Positions 15,062 through 24,081 are shown, counted from the first letter of the stretch. The stretch is 32,955 bases of DNA from Candidatus Methanophagaceae archaeon (GCA_003194435.1 PQXC01000003.1:114706-147660); one strand, 5' to 3'. The notes: a model not told the origin generated them from the letters alone. A program made the numbers and translations.

Positions 15062-15964
15062 ATGGAAAAAATAGTGGTTGGTGATCTCAGGCATGGAACG
15101 GAGCTGTTGAAGCGCGGATTCGCATCATTGCAGAAAGGCGGCGTCATTATGGATGTTACAAATCCAGAGCAGGCGAGGATAGCGGAGGATGCAGGTGCCA
15201 TTGCGGTTATGGCGCTGCATGCCGTGCCTGCAGACATAAGGAAGGCAGGTGGTGTAGCGAGAATGGCAGACCCCGCAGTTATCACCGAGATCATGGATGC
15301 AGTTACAATACCTGTGATGGCGAAATGTCGAATAGGGCACTTTGTGGAGGCGCAGATATTGGAAGCGTTAGGTGTGGACATGGTGGATGAATCGGAGGTT
15401 CTAACACCGGTAGACACGCACCATATAGATAAGAAGAAGTTTACCGTGCCGTTTGTCTGCGGTGCCCGCGATTTGGGCGAGGCACTACGGCGCATAGAGG
15501 AAGGTGCAGCGATGATAAGGACGAAAGGAGAAGCGGGCACGGGCGATGTAAAAGAAGCGGTTCGGCACATGAAATTGATTATGGGCGAGATAAGGTCGCT
15601 GCGGGGCAAGAACGCAGAGGAATTGAAGGATGTAGCGAAAGAGCTGAAGGTATCACCCGAACTCGTGCGCGAGACAGCGGAATTGCAGCGGTTACCCGTG
15701 GTCAACTTTGCAGCGGGTGGAGTAGCAACGCCTGCCGATGCCGCACTGATGATGCAGCTCGGTGCAGACGGTGTATTTGTCGGCTCTGGGATATTCAAGT
15801 CAGAGAACCCGCCACGGATGGCTTCTGCAATTGTTGAGGCTGTTAACTGCTACGATGACCCGAAGAGGCTGGCGGAGATCTCAAAAGACTTGGGCATGCC
15901 GATGAAGGGTATAGAAGTGAGTACGCTCACGGAATCCTCGAAGCTGCAGGTACGGGGATGGTGA
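15062..15964 (+). CDS. pdxS: Pyridoxal 5'-phosphate synthase, PdxS (lyase) subunit
   Basis: PdxS builds pyridoxal phosphate from ribose 5-phosphate, glyceraldehyde 3-phosphate and ammonia supplied by PdxT. The 300-residue TIM barrel is complete: [20 protein letters not shown], the catalytic Lys in [16 protein letters not shown] (near residue 84), [33 protein letters not shown], the second catalytic Lys region and the glycine-rich phosphate site [13 protein letters not shown] / [17 protein letters not shown] at about 15042-15047 supports ATG 15062; a GTG at 15047 is in frame but too close to that site. The pdxT partner is not in the window. The gene ends convergent with rlmE. Confidence 0.97.
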   Translation: MEKIVVGDLRHGTELLKRGFASLQKGGVIMDVTNPEQARIAEDAGAIAVMALHAVPADIRKAGGVARMADPAVITEIMDAVTIPVMAKCRIGHFVEAQILEALGVDMVDESEVLTPVDTHHIDKKKFTVPFVCGARDLGEALRRIEEGAAMIRTKGEAGTGDVKEAVRHMKLIMGEIRSLRGKNAEELKDVAKELKVSPELVRETAELQRLPVVNFAAGGVATPADAALMMQLGADGVFVGSGIFKSENPPRMASAIVEAVNCYDDPKRLAEISKDLGMPMKGIEVSTLTESSKLQVRGW

Positions 15965-15989
15965 TTGGGACGATGGAAATCACTTCATT

Positions 15990-16634
15990 TTAAAGCTTTA
16001 AAGCTTTAAATTTAAAACCTTTCCCTATCACGAATACCTCTGCACTTCTTTTATGTGATGCTTTTGGCGTATATGCTCTTGCATCCCGAAACATATCCTT
16101 CACAGACTTGTAGAATATACTATAGTATTCTCCCTGAAATATTTTAGCAACGAAGTTCCCGCCCGGCTTCAATAGTGCAGTTGCAATACCCAAAGCCGCT
16201 TTGCTCAGTTCGAACGAGCGGTAGTGGTCATAAACACGGTTACCTGACAGCTTCGGCGCTGCATCTGAGAGCACAACCGTTGCTGCCGCTGCCACAGAGT
16301 CGTTCCCACAGCCATGCAGCATAAGAGCCTTCCTGAGCAGTTTTATAGTTGCTTCCCGGTCTGTTATATCTCCCCTCAGGGTAACCACACCCTCTATCGG
16401 TGCGATATGCTGTAAATCCATACTTATCACCACGCCATGAGCACCAACCACATCGCTCGCCACCTGAGACCAGCCACCGGGTGCGGCACCAAGGTCTATA
16501 ACTGTATCACCGCGCTTCATTATCTTGAACTTCGCCACCATCTCCTTCAATTTGTATGCTGACCGTGACCTGAACCCTTCTTCCTTCGCCTTTATATAAA
16601 ATCTATCCCTCGCTAATTCACCCTTCCTCACCAT
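15990..16634 (-). CDS. rlmE: 23S rRNA 2'-O-ribose uridine methyltransferase (RlmE/FtsJ)
   Basis: A 214-residue Rossmann-fold SAM-dependent methyltransferase. The SAM motif is DLGAAPGGWSQVA near residues 46-58. The catalytic K-D-K-E set is consistent with RSAYKLKEM (Lys), VVLSDAAPKLSG (Asp), GGNFVAKIFQG (Lys) and HKRSAEVFVIG (Glu). The family methylates the 2'-OH of a uridine in the A-loop of 23S rRNA; archaeal members could also act on tRNA. It starts 17 bases inside the end of the upstream MBL-fold gene, so the two are coupled. Its stop lies in a run of TTTAAAGC repeats close to the pdxS end, a possible shared termination zone. Confidence 0.93.
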   Translation of the reverse strand: MVRKGELARDRFYIKAKEEGFRSRSAYKLKEMVAKFKIMKRGDTVIDLGAAPGGWSQVASDVVGAHGVVISMDLQHIAPIEGVVTLRGDITDREATIKLLRKALMLHGCGNDSVAAAATVVLSDAAPKLSGNRVYDHYRSFELSKAALGIATALLKPGGNFVAKIFQGEYYSIFYKSVKDMFRDARAYTPKASHKRSAEVFVIGKGFKFKALKL

Positions 16635-17493
16635 GATAAAGCTCTTTCCGCATCGCTTCCAGCATCTCGATCTCGCGCCCTATATACTCAGCCGCGGTTA
16701 TCACCTCTGTATTGGACTCACTGGCGCATTCATACACTCCCGCTATTCGCTCACGGTACTTCAGGTCGCGCATGAAATGATGGTCAACAATGAGCTCCTT
16801 CAGTGAGCCTGAGCTCCCGTGTATCAATTTGCACATGTTCTCTACCGAAAGTGCCAGACTCTGCTTTGAATATCGGAAGCCGAGCATATAGGTCATGGGA
16901 CCATCAAGGATAACAAGCTCAGGATTCTCGCGAATGATGAATTCCACCTGCGCATCAACTGCGGGTCCTTCAACGTCGCTTGTGAAGACCATCTTATCAC
17001 CGCCACTTGCTATACTCACCTCCACCACGTATCCCAATCTGGGGTTCGTACCGTGGTAAACGGGCTTGGAGAAGGTGATGGTGGTGGAGCCATGCTTGAA
17101 CTCCCTGCCATCAGCGATATTTATGGACTTCGGTATGCCTTTGAGTTTATCCATGAAAAAAGATGCACGCTCTGCCTGGCTCTTGTTTATCCTCTCTGAT
17201 GGATGCTTCAGATAGACTATCTTGTCCTGATATATTTCCGGTTCGTGTGGGTTATGGTGGTCGTAGTGGTAATGCGTGACTATCATAATATCACTCCGGG
17301 CTGCGTATTCCTTTATAAGCGTCCAGGACTCATGCATCCTCTGTTGCTCTTTTGGATGCGGGGGGAGATGATACCTGCTGGGCGCCAGTGAGACTCCAGG
17401 GTCTATCAGAACTGCCACATCTCCGGTCTCTACAAATGTAGCCATGGACCGCACACCAAAGCTATCAAATGCCAGTGGCTTTACTTTTAGCAT
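16618..17493 (-). CDS. Metallo-beta-lactamase-fold hydrolase (UPF0282-like)
   Basis: A 291-residue MBL-fold protein from the preferred ATG 17493 (MLKVKPLAFDSFGVRSMATF). The metal-binding motif HxHxDH is THYHYDHHNP near residues 80-89. Further metal ligands are likely in VYHGTNPRLG, MVFTSDVEGP and IVDHHFMRD. The strongly conserved LIDPGVSLAPSRYHLPPHP stretch is typical of an archaeal family annotated UPF0282. The reaction is unknown. The longer frame to 17637 would add a Cys/Leu-rich stretch overlapping the divergent gene and is rejected, because GGGGTGA sits just upstream of 17493. It is coupled to rlmE. Confidence 0.85.
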   Translation of the reverse strand: MLKVKPLAFDSFGVRSMATFVETGDVAVLIDPGVSLAPSRYHLPPHPKEQQRMHESWTLIKEYAARSDIMIVTHYHYDHHNPHEPEIYQDKIVYLKHPSERINKSQAERASFFMDKLKGIPKSINIADGREFKHGSTTITFSKPVYHGTNPRLGYVVEVSIASGGDKMVFTSDVEGPAVDAQVEFIIRENPELVILDGPMTYMLGFRYSKQSLALSVENMCKLIHGSSGSLKELIVDHHFMRDLKYRERIAGVYECASESNTEVITAAEYIGREIEMLEAMRKELYHGEEG

Positions 17494-17615
17494 TTCGGTT
17501 TCACCCCTACCCCTATAAAATATGTCAGTATGAGGTATATATAGATATAAACATAGACATAGACACAGGATTCTTGACTTACAGACGGAACACGAAGCAT
17601 GAAACCCGAAAAAAG

Positions 17616-18491
17616 ATGAAAAACGCAGATCAGACACAAGTAACGGTCTATCATATAGCTATCCCGCACCAGGAAGAGATATGGAGGGAATGGCTACCTG
17701 AGATAGAGCGGTTCTTGCCAGAGGTGGAGCTAATTTTTTTGGAATTTACAACAGTCATGGAGAATGGTGAGCGAGAACGAACGGAGAACTACTTCAACGA
17801 GTTAGCGCAGGGTACGATTCCGCCACACTTCCATCCCGACGATTTTTTAAAGCCGATACTCTCATGGACAACGGTTGAGGAATTTATCTATAATACGGGT
17901 AAGAAAGTGTTCTTAGAGAGAATGCCTGCAATAGCGGGAGAGATTTATGAGCGACACCGTGAGGCGCTGCGAGAGTATACTGATCTGTTTCTCGATAGGA
18001 AGTATGCAGAAGCCGGAGAGAAGTATCGAGAAGCGATGGAATTACAGATGGATGAGATAGAACTGAGAGATGCGGAAATTAGTAAGCAACTGGATGAGAT
18101 TGCGGAGAAAGAGAGAGGAAATATCCTGCTTCTGCTCGGTGAAGACCACAGCCCCTCTCCCGGTAGAGCGAAGCTCGTCAGGTGGGAACCGAAGAGGTAT
18201 AAGAATCTCGCACGTGAGATACGTGATGCTGTTCGTGAATTAACGGCTAATGACCTGGAGGAATTACTATTTCGACGAATCGGGCTATTCTGGGTAGAGG
18301 GTTACTGGGAGATGGCAGGAGAAGCGGGGATTGAAGCCATTGAGCGAGCTATCCGAATTCTCGATTCTATTCCTATCTCAAGACTGGAGGAACTGTACGA
18401 TTTTATCAACGATGGTAAAAGAGCGGATGCGTTCTTCCGTGCAATGCTATGGCTGAAGAGGGAAGGGTTTATTAAAGAGGAAGAAGTATAG
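17616..18491 (+). CDS. Unknown protein, possibly TraB/ChaN-like
   Basis: A 291-residue soluble protein with no signal peptide or membrane segment. I do not recognise it as a named family. The layout resembles TraB/Tiki/ChaN-type proteins: an N-terminal VTVYHIAIPHQEEIW strand-loop with His, then ELIFLEF with an acidic end, a long helical middle, and a late REAMELQMDEIELRD helix followed by GNILLLLGEDHSPSPGR, like the RD...G-x-H pair of TraB proteins. A helical end (AIERAIRILDSIPISRLEEL) follows. ATG 17616 was chosen because upstream codons run through AT-rich promoter-like sequence (ATATATAG at about 17535-17544). It is transcribed divergently from the MBL-fold gene. The fold assignment is tentative. 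Confidence 0.55.
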   Translation: MKNADQTQVTVYHIAIPHQEEIWREWLPEIERFLPEVELIFLEFTTVMENGERERTENYFNELAQGTIPPHFHPDDFLKPILSWTTVEEFIYNTGKKVFLERMPAIAGEIYERHREALREYTDLFLDRKYAEAGEKYREAMELQMDEIELRDAEISKQLDEIAEKERGNILLLLGEDHSPSPGRAKLVRWEPKRYKNLAREIRDAVRELTANDLEELLFRRIGLFWVEGYWEMAGEAGIEAIERAIRILDSIPISRLEELYDFINDGKRADAFFRAMLWLKREGFIKEEEV

Positions 18492-18592
18492 TATAATAAG
18501 TATGCTTTCAGATCTAATCTATCATAGACAAAATATCGGTACTTTCATCTTTATCTTACATTTCATCCTATCCTACTTTATGCTATGTTATA

Positions 18593-19342
18593 TTATATCT
18601 TAGGCAGGAGATGTGCATATCTCTTGATCCTGATTGAACCCGCCTCTGATTGTATGAGCCAGGTCATCCAGCAGAGCTCTATTGCTTTATAACCGGTTTC
18701 CAGGGCAACATGTTCGACCTCTTTTATAAATTCAAGGTCACTACGTGGCATAGTCAAACCAGCCTTCTTAAATATCTCCCCTATAACCCTTTTAACTATC
18801 TTGTCCGGCATCACGGTATCAACCCCCGCCATCATTCTCAGATACTGGAAGGTATTTATTCCCACACCTTTGATCTTACCAATCGGGTCTTCTTCCCAAT
18901 TCTCAAGTTTAGCGCTCTTTGCCCAGTAAATGAATGCCGTACGGTCATCTGATTTGATCTCATTTTTAATCGTAGCGAGATACGCTGCAACCGCCTTCGC
19001 CACTGCCCATGACCTCTTATTTCGCCAGACAGACCTTAGATTCTCGATATCTGCTGTTGCTAAATCCTCAACGGTTTTTATCAGCCCGGTATCAATGAAT
19101 CGCCGCTTAAATTCTGCCACTTTCGGCACAATTGCCTGGAAGTAATTCAAGCCGAGGGATGTAAAGGATGCATCAACGATCATCAGAACCACGCTTCCAT
19201 CCCAGCGTTCGGTTCTCAAGCAGCGATCGCAATACTCCCTCACCTCTGGAACCTTTTCCATATAGCTCGCAACGACCTCTTTTAGACCAGGAGCGTGGAT
19301 AGCCATTTTTGGGTTATTTATTAGTTTTACTTTGTCGCTCAC
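18593..19342 (-). CDS. HhH-GPD-like DNA glycosylase relative
   Basis: A 249-residue helical protein. A helix-hairpin-helix is seen in IGKIKGVGINTFQYLRMM near residues 154-171, followed by AGVDTVMPDKIVKRVI, which aligns with the VDTHVxRV segment of endonuclease III, where the Asp is catalytic. The Lys of bifunctional glycosylases (GVGRKT) is replaced by Asn (GVGINT), and the C-terminal iron-sulphur Cys set is absent. It may therefore be a monofunctional glycosylase or a binding protein. Its first four bases overlap the end of pantoate kinase, so the two are co-transcribed. The substrate is unknown. Confidence 0.6.
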   Translation of the reverse strand: MSDKVKLINNPKMAIHAPGLKEVVASYMEKVPEVREYCDRCLRTERWDGSVVLMIVDASFTSLGLNYFQAIVPKVAEFKRRFIDTGLIKTVEDLATADIENLRSVWRNKRSWAVAKAVAAYLATIKNEIKSDDRTAFIYWAKSAKLENWEEDPIGKIKGVGINTFQYLRMMAGVDTVMPDKIVKRVIGEIFKKAGLTMPRSDLEFIKEVEHVALETGYKAIELCWMTWLIQSEAGSIRIKRYAHLLPKI

Positions 19343-20250
19343 TTATAACTATGGATGATTCTCGCACCCGAATATGATATTCTACTCTGTCTCACTTCGC
19401 CGAATTCTCGCAGTGCTTCACTATCGCCCGGCACGAATACTGTCTCACCGAGCATAGCAACGCTTGCGACTTTGCCTTCCGCTGCAACTGCTTCAATTGC
19501 ATCACGGCATCGCTCACTCATCAGCCCGGTTTGTAACGAGAAATCACGTGCTGCACGCATGAACGTATCCAGGTCAGGCTTCTTCAGTAGCTCCTTCAGG
19601 GCTGCTCTACCCGCTTCGTTCACACTCCGTACGATGGATGCATCCCGCAGTATCTCCCTTGTTGCCTTCACTCCAAATGTGACGTAACTTATCTTCAGCT
19701 CCTCTGGTGGCAATATAATATTATCAACCATGCCAATACCGGGCGGTCCTGGCTTCTTTCTTATCACAACGCCGCCATAGGTCTCCGCAATTACGTCGCC
19801 CAGCCCCGTATTGTTCTCCACTTCCGCGAGGTGCGCTATCTGTGCAACCTCATTCAATGTCATCCCGAGCGAGAGGAGCGCATTTAATGCAAGTGCAGTA
19901 CTGAGTGCCCCGGCACCACTCGCTCCAAATCCCGCTCCAATTGGAACTTCAAACCTGCTTGACACCCGAACGGGGTATTCGTGTTCACCAGCCATACGCC
20001 GGCAGACATACTCGGTGGTGCTTGCTTCTCCCTCCTCCATTCCTTCTATCTCTATTCCTATCCCCGGTCTCATATCATCCACCGATACTTCTGTTACACA
20101 ACCCGCCTCCAGTACGATACCACAGCCAATAGAGCCTTTATACAGCGGATTCCTATCATCACAGATAGCAAAGATACCGGTTATGTGCGATGGCGAATAA
20201 GCTTTAACCCCTGCCCTTGCCCCTGCGGTGGTCCTGGCACGCATATCCAC
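19339..20250 (-). CDS. Pantoate kinase (archaeal CoA pathway)
   Basis: A 303-residue GHMP-kinase-fold enzyme. The archaeal pantoate kinase features are the N-terminal AYSPSHITGIFAICDD, the phosphate loop VPIGAGFGASGAGALSTALA (near residues 102-121), and EVENNTGLGDVIAETYGGVV after it. It phosphorylates pantoate to 4-phosphopantoate, which phosphopantothenate synthetase then joins to beta-alanine, the archaeal route to CoA. ATG 20250 and 20244 are both possible starts. It is divergent from dacZ with about 50 bases between, and overlaps the HhH gene downstream by 4 bases. Confidence 0.9.
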   Translation of the reverse strand: MDMRARTTAGARAGVKAYSPSHITGIFAICDDRNPLYKGSIGCGIVLEAGCVTEVSVDDMRPGIGIEIEGMEEGEASTTEYVCRRMAGEHEYPVRVSSRFEVPIGAGFGASGAGALSTALALNALLSLGMTLNEVAQIAHLAEVENNTGLGDVIAETYGGVVIRKKPGPPGIGMVDNIILPPEELKISYVTFGVKATREILRDASIVRSVNEAGRAALKELLKKPDLDTFMRAARDFSLQTGLMSERCRDAIEAVAAEGKVASVAMLGETVFVPGDSEALREFGEVRQSRISYSGARIIHSYK

Positions 20251-20301
20251 TCTACGCTACGGATTTATAACTTAGCAGCTATTATTTTTTATTGAGAGAA
20301 G

Positions 20302-20880
20302 ATGGCGGGTCGGATATGTAAAGCTAAGGGCAATTGCGCGCCCGAGGTGCTGGAGACGGTTGTGGAGATAGCGGTCGGCATAGCGAGGCAGAGTATAGAG
20401 CACAGGCGAATGGGCGCCCTGTTTGTGGTTGGTGATGAAGATAGAGTATTAAAGAAGTCAACACCGCTCATCCTGGACCCTCTGGCGTGTCATCCGAAAG
20501 AGGTAAAGGATATAAGGAACGCAAATGTCCAGAGCACGATAAAAGAGCTTGCAAAGCTTGACGGCGCTTTCATTGTCAGTGCAGATGGGTATGTTCTTTC
20601 CGCAGCGAGGTACATAGAAGCGAGCTATCGGGATATTGACCTCCCTATGGGGTTTGGTAGCAGACACATGGCAGCAGCATCAATATCTAAGGATACAGAT
20701 GCCGTTGCGGTTGTTGTCTCGGAGAGTGACGGCGTTGTGAGGATATTTGACAATGGTGAGCTGGTAGCGGAGATATTATCGGGGATATGGGAATTAGATA
20801 GGATAAAACCACATATAAGAGGCAAATACGAGAAGATAATAGAGAAAAACCTGGGCTTGACTATGATAATGAAGAAATAG
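20302..20880 (+). CDS. dacZ: Diadenylate cyclase (DisA_N domain), c-di-AMP synthase
   Basis: A 192-residue, single-domain DAC protein. The two catalytic motifs are present: the DGA motif in LDGAFIVSADGYVLSAARYI (near residues 91-110) and the RHR-like motif as GSRHMAAASISKDTDAVAVV (near 122-141), here RHM rather than RHR, as seen in some archaeal members. The protein joins two ATP into cyclic di-AMP, which in archaea is linked to osmotic and cell-wall balance. There is no membrane segment or DisA DNA-binding domain, as in the archaeal DacZ class. It is transcribed divergently from pantoate kinase and ends tail-to-tail with the metal permease gene. Confidence 0.88.
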   Translation: MAGRICKAKGNCAPEVLETVVEIAVGIARQSIEHRRMGALFVVGDEDRVLKKSTPLILDPLACHPKEVKDIRNANVQSTIKELAKLDGAFIVSADGYVLSAARYIEASYRDIDLPMGFGSRHMAAASISKDTDAVAVVVSESDGVVRIFDNGELVAEILSGIWELDRIKPHIRGKYEKIIEKNLGLTMIMKK

Positions 20881-20905
20881 TTCAATATAAGATAAGAATT
20901 AAGAA

Positions 20906-21703
20906 TCAAACACCGAAGAAGATACACGAAAGTATGAACACACACGCTGAGACCAGAACGATGGTTGCACCCGATGGGAGATTGAATAAATAAGCGAGCA
21001 ATAACCCGCAGAAGGTTAATATCGCGGAAAGCGCAACAGAGCGCACAATCATACCATGCATGCGGGCTGAGAATCGTCTGCTGATCGCCGCGGGCATAGT
21101 CAGCAGGGCAATAACCAGTATAACACCCACCACTCTTATCAATGCCACCACGGTCAGTGCAATAAGACATAATAACAGGAGGTATAACCGCTCTGTGCGG
21201 AGTCCAATCGCCGTTGCATACTCCTCATCAAAGCATATAGCCTCAAATTCATGGTGATACAGAGCCACCACGCCGATGATGACCGCATCCAGGAGCAGCA
21301 TGAGCATAATGTCAGACCTGGATACGGTTAAGATACTACCAAATAGATACCCAAAGAGGTCGGGTGCATAACCAGGGGTTAATGCGACGAGGATAATGCC
21401 CAATGCCATTCCAGTAGCCCACAGGATACCTATTGCGGTATCTTCCGGTATCTTTGTCCTCCTGCTCACAATGCCCATGCTCAGTGCAGAAGCGATGCTG
21501 AAGGGTATAACACCCAGAACGGGGTTCAAACCCAGGAAATAGCCCAGACCGATGCCGCCAAATGCCGCATGCGCTATCCCCCCGCTTATGAACACTATCC
21601 TCTTCACTACTACATACACACCCACGATCCCACAGGCAATACTGGCTAACAGCGCCGCTATTATTGCATTTCGCATGAACCCGTATCCTATAATCTCTAT
21701 CAT
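20906..21703 (-). CDS. Metal ABC transporter permease (ABC-3/ZnuB-like)
   Basis: A 265-residue protein with about eight to nine membrane segments. ABC-3 family marks are [20 protein letters not shown] near the start, [20 protein letters not shown] (the conserved SG-AHA-GG-G block), [18 protein letters not shown] and the late [19 protein letters not shown] cytoplasmic loop for the ATPase. Such permeases import zinc or manganese. The ATPase and binding protein are not in the window, but may lie elsewhere. The start overlaps the taw1 stop by 4 bases, so expression is coupled to taw1. Confidence 0.9.
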   Translation of the reverse strand: MIEIIGYGFMRNAIIAALLASIACGIVGVYVVVKRIVFISGGIAHAAFGGIGLGYFLGLNPVLGVIPFSIASALSMGIVSRRTKIPEDTAIGILWATGMALGIILVALTPGYAPDLFGYLFGSILTVSRSDIMLMLLLDAVIIGVVALYHHEFEAICFDEEYATAIGLRTERLYLLLLCLIALTVVALIRVVGVILVIALLTMPAAISRRFSARMHGMIVRSVALSAILTFCGLLLAYLFNLPSGATIVLVSACVFILSCIFFGV

Positions 21704-22668
21704 ATTATCCTTCTGTTATCCCTGCACGAGATGAGCACCACGCGGCTTATCTCCGATTCATCCACTATCCGGTACCCTGACTCTACTAAATACGCTGTAA
21801 TCTCAGTTGCAAAATCTCGCACACGCGATGCAGTGGGCATTGCAGTCCGTGGCAAACGCATCCTTGAATATCCTATATGCATGTACGCCTTCACCTCGAT
21901 GAAGTCAGGCTTCGCCAGTTGAAGTAGAGCTGCATAACCTTCCGGATTCTCCATATTTAAACCCTCTATACATGTGATTCTTACCACTGTTCGCTCTCTC
22001 TTGTTGCGCAGCTCTTCCAGTGACTGTATTATATAATCCCAGTAATCAGCATGAGCGATTTTTTTGTAAATGCTCTCTTCCGGGGCATTCAGTGAGATAT
22101 ACAATTGCGTGGGTCTTATCGCTCGTATCACCTCGGGGTTCGTGCCATTGGTCACCACAAAGGTTGTCATCCCACGCGCATGGAACTCTTCTATGAGCTC
22201 CTCCAGATAAGGATACAGTGTAGGCTCGCCAATGAGCGATATAGCAGCGTGTCTTGGCTGGTTAGCCTCAGCAAAAACACCCGGATCCGTCCTGGGCGAG
22301 CCTTTGAACCCCGATATCAGCCTCCTTTGCTCTCTTATACACTCATCTACAATCTCATCTGGGGAGTCCCAGATGACCGCTTCCTCCTTCTCTTTACCCT
22401 TCAGGTTGAACGCTTCAAGGGGACGCCAGCAATGGACGCAGCGTTGATTACAGAAGATCGAGGGGGTCATCTGAACACATCTATGTGCACTGATGCCATA
22501 GAACTTACCTTTATAGCAGTTACCCTCGCCTCTCAGCGATTTACGTAGCCAGAGGCAGGTCTTTACTGCACTATGCCTGTGTGCACCAACGAAGTGGTAA
22601 CCCTGCCGCTCCAATCTCCTCATCGGCGCTTCATCATAGTTCAATCTCGATGTATCCCTCCGTCCCAT
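21700..22668 (-). CDS. taw1: tRNA 4-demethylwyosine synthase (TYW1/Taw1)
   Basis: A 322-residue radical SAM enzyme that turns N1-methylguanosine-37 of tRNA-Phe, with pyruvate, into the tricyclic 4-demethylwyosine. The cluster motif is [12 protein letters not shown] (C-x3-C-x2-C) near residues 72-83. TYW1 features include [20 protein letters not shown] before it, [46 protein letters not shown] and [15 protein letters not shown]. The archaeal form has no flavodoxin domain, as here. It overlaps DUF126 upstream by 35 bases and the permease downstream by 4, forming a tight three-gene run. Confidence 0.95.
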   Translation of the reverse strand: MGRRDTSRLNYDEAPMRRLERQGYHFVGAHRHSAVKTCLWLRKSLRGEGNCYKGKFYGISAHRCVQMTPSIFCNQRCVHCWRPLEAFNLKGKEKEEAVIWDSPDEIVDECIREQRRLISGFKGSPRTDPGVFAEANQPRHAAISLIGEPTLYPYLEELIEEFHARGMTTFVVTNGTNPEVIRAIRPTQLYISLNAPEESIYKKIAHADYWDYIIQSLEELRNKRERTVVRITCIEGLNMENPEGYAALLQLAKPDFIEVKAYMHIGYSRMRLPRTAMPTASRVRDFATEITAYLVESGYRIVDESEISRVVLISCRDNRRII

Positions 22669-23047
22669 TCACCAGAACCTCCTCATCATCTTTTATCAGC
22701 TTCGTGAGATCGCTCTCAGGAGAATCAACGGTTGGTATCTCTGCTATAATCGCACCTACCGCCACTATCGTATCCGCACGATGGGTGACGATCATAGCCA
22801 GAGGACTCTTTGCATGCATTTTCAACTGATATATCACGTATGAGCCCACAGTTGAGCCCTTACCTCCCGGAAATATCAGCACGCGATTTGATATCTCCTG
22901 CCCATATACATCCAGTGATCTATCAACGAAGATACCCGTTACAGGATCCACGGCACCAAGGAACGAGATTCGCTGCCGGGAGATCAGAGCTCGTCCCTGG
23001 GCTATCCCTTTTGATACACTCCTGCCTTTTATCCTCTCCTTCCTCAT
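22634..23047 (-). CDS. DUF126 protein, phosphomevalonate dehydratase small subunit
   Basis: A 137-residue swivel-domain protein related to the aconitase small domain. Family marks are KGRSVSKGIAQGRALIS, ISFLGAVDPVTGIFVDRSLD and the loop VLIFPGGKGSTVGSYVIYQL. With the large aconitase-X subunit (not in the window) it dehydrates 5-phosphomevalonate to an anhydro form in the archaeal mevalonate pathway, feeding isoprenoid lipids. It leads the DUF126-taw1-permease run, with a 35-base overlap into taw1. It is transcribed divergently from the prefoldin gene across about 65 bases. Confidence 0.92.
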   Translation of the reverse strand: MRKERIKGRSVSKGIAQGRALISRQRISFLGAVDPVTGIFVDRSLDVYGQEISNRVLIFPGGKGSTVGSYVIYQLKMHAKSPLAMIVTHRADTIVAVGAIIAEIPTVDSPESDLTKLIKDDEEVLVNGTEGYIEIEL

Positions 23048-23113
23048 TCCAGCTGAACCTACATAAATATGAGCTTTTATAAGGTATAGAATAAGATATT
23101 AAGAGTGATAAGA

Positions 23114-23587
23114 ATGGAAGAGAGAGTAAGCGAGGGTAGGGATAAGGAGGAAGAGAAAGAGAGAGAGAGAGAATCGGAAGTGCAGTCTCTGGTATTGAGA
23201 TTACGGCAGTACCAGGCGCAGGCGGAGACGACCTCTCAGGAGCTGGCTATGGTTCAGCAGGCGATAGCCGAGCATGATAAAGCGATAGAGACGATAAAGT
23301 ATTTGAAGGGTTTGAAACCGGGCGATGAACTGATAGTACCGATAGGTGCCAGCTCATCTATCTATGTCACTCTTAGCACTACCGACAGGATAATAGTGCG
23401 GATAGGGGGAGGAGTGAGTGCGGAAAAAGACCCTGATTCTTCTATACAGTTCCTTGAAGAGAAGAAGAGGGGATTGGAAGATTCACAGCGTCAAATGGCG
23501 GCAGTACTGCAGAGGATAGAGCAGGAAGCACAGAAATTACAGGCGCGGTTGCAGGAGCTCGTTTCTAAGACCGGTGCACCGAAATGA
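23114..23587 (+). CDS. pfdA: Prefoldin alpha subunit
   Basis: A 157-residue protein with two coiled coils (about residues 10-60 and 110-150) joined by the beta-hairpin region LKGLKPGDELIVPIGASSSI / DRIIVRIGGGVSAEKD, the hallmark of alpha prefoldin. Prefoldin hands unfolded proteins to the thermosome. The N-terminus carries a charged EEEKERERESE run built from a GA dinucleotide repeat at about 23155-23171, longer than usual. ATG 23114 was chosen; an in-frame GTG at 23105 is possible. It is a single transcription unit, convergent with moaC. Confidence 0.93.
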   Translation: MEERVSEGRDKEEEKERERESEVQSLVLRLRQYQAQAETTSQELAMVQQAIAEHDKAIETIKYLKGLKPGDELIVPIGASSSIYVTLSTTDRIIVRIGGGVSAEKDPDSSIQFLEEKKRGLEDSQRQMAAVLQRIEQEAQKLQARLQELVSKTGAPK

Positions 23588-23616
23588 GAGCCTTACATTA
23601 CCATTTGGCTTTGGAT

Positions 23617-24081
23617 TTATGGGTGGATGTCAGTCTCAGTCATCAGTAATTGCTTCTCTTTCTTCTCCACCATTATCTCTTCTATACAGGTATGGGGATA
23701 ATTACCGGTCTCGTCCTTCTCCTCTGATTTCACCATATCCCAGATAGTAAGCAGAGCTACCGATAGCCCATATAGTGCATCCATCTCCACTCCCGTCTTG
23801 CCAACCGACTTCACCGTTACCGCTACTCTTACCCCTCCTTCTTCTATTGATGGTTCAACCTCTACCGCATCTATACTCACAGGATGACACATGGGGATCA
23901 CATCCGGCGTATTCTTCACTGCAAGAATCGCTGCCACCTCTGCACAGGCGAGTGCATCTCCTTTCTTTATTTCTTTATTCTTCAGCTTTGCAACTGTATC
24001 CTCTTTTAATCTTATCCTGCCTGATGCTACTGCTATCCGCACCGTCTCCCCCTTATCACTTATATCCACCATGCGTTGCAT
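23617..24081 (-). CDS. moaC: Cyclic pyranopterin monophosphate synthase (MoaC)
   Basis: MoaC closes the pyran ring of the molybdopterin precursor after MoaA. The ~155-residue protein shows MVDISDKGETVRIAVASGRI, the substrate motif KNTPDVIPMCHPVSIDAV and the catalytic stretch GKTGVEMDALYGLSVALL followed by TIWDMVKSEEKDETGNYP with the key Lys-Ser-x-Glu-Lys-Asp residues. The open frame reaches upstream to 24159, inside the Sec61-beta gene; ATG 24081 (or 24072) is preferred because the family starts at MVDIS. It is the last gene of the valS-sec61 beta-moaC run. Confidence 0.94.
   Translation of the reverse strand: MQRMVDISDKGETVRIAVASGRIRLKEDTVAKLKNKEIKKGDALACAEVAAILAVKNTPDVIPMCHPVSIDAVEVEPSIEEGGVRVAVTVKSVGKTGVEMDALYGLSVALLTIWDMVKSEEKDETGNYPHTCIEEIMVEKKEKQLLMTETDIHP

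Noticed and set aside
15019-15798. 259-codon open frame opposite pdxS
   Set aside because: It is Ser/Ala/Pro-rich without motifs and wholly antisense to a clear PdxS; a codon-usage shadow.
17494-17637. Longer N-terminus of the MBL-fold protein with a Cys/Leu-rich stretch
   Set aside because: It overlaps the promoter and start of the divergent gene, and a good ribosome binding site sits before the internal ATG at 17493.
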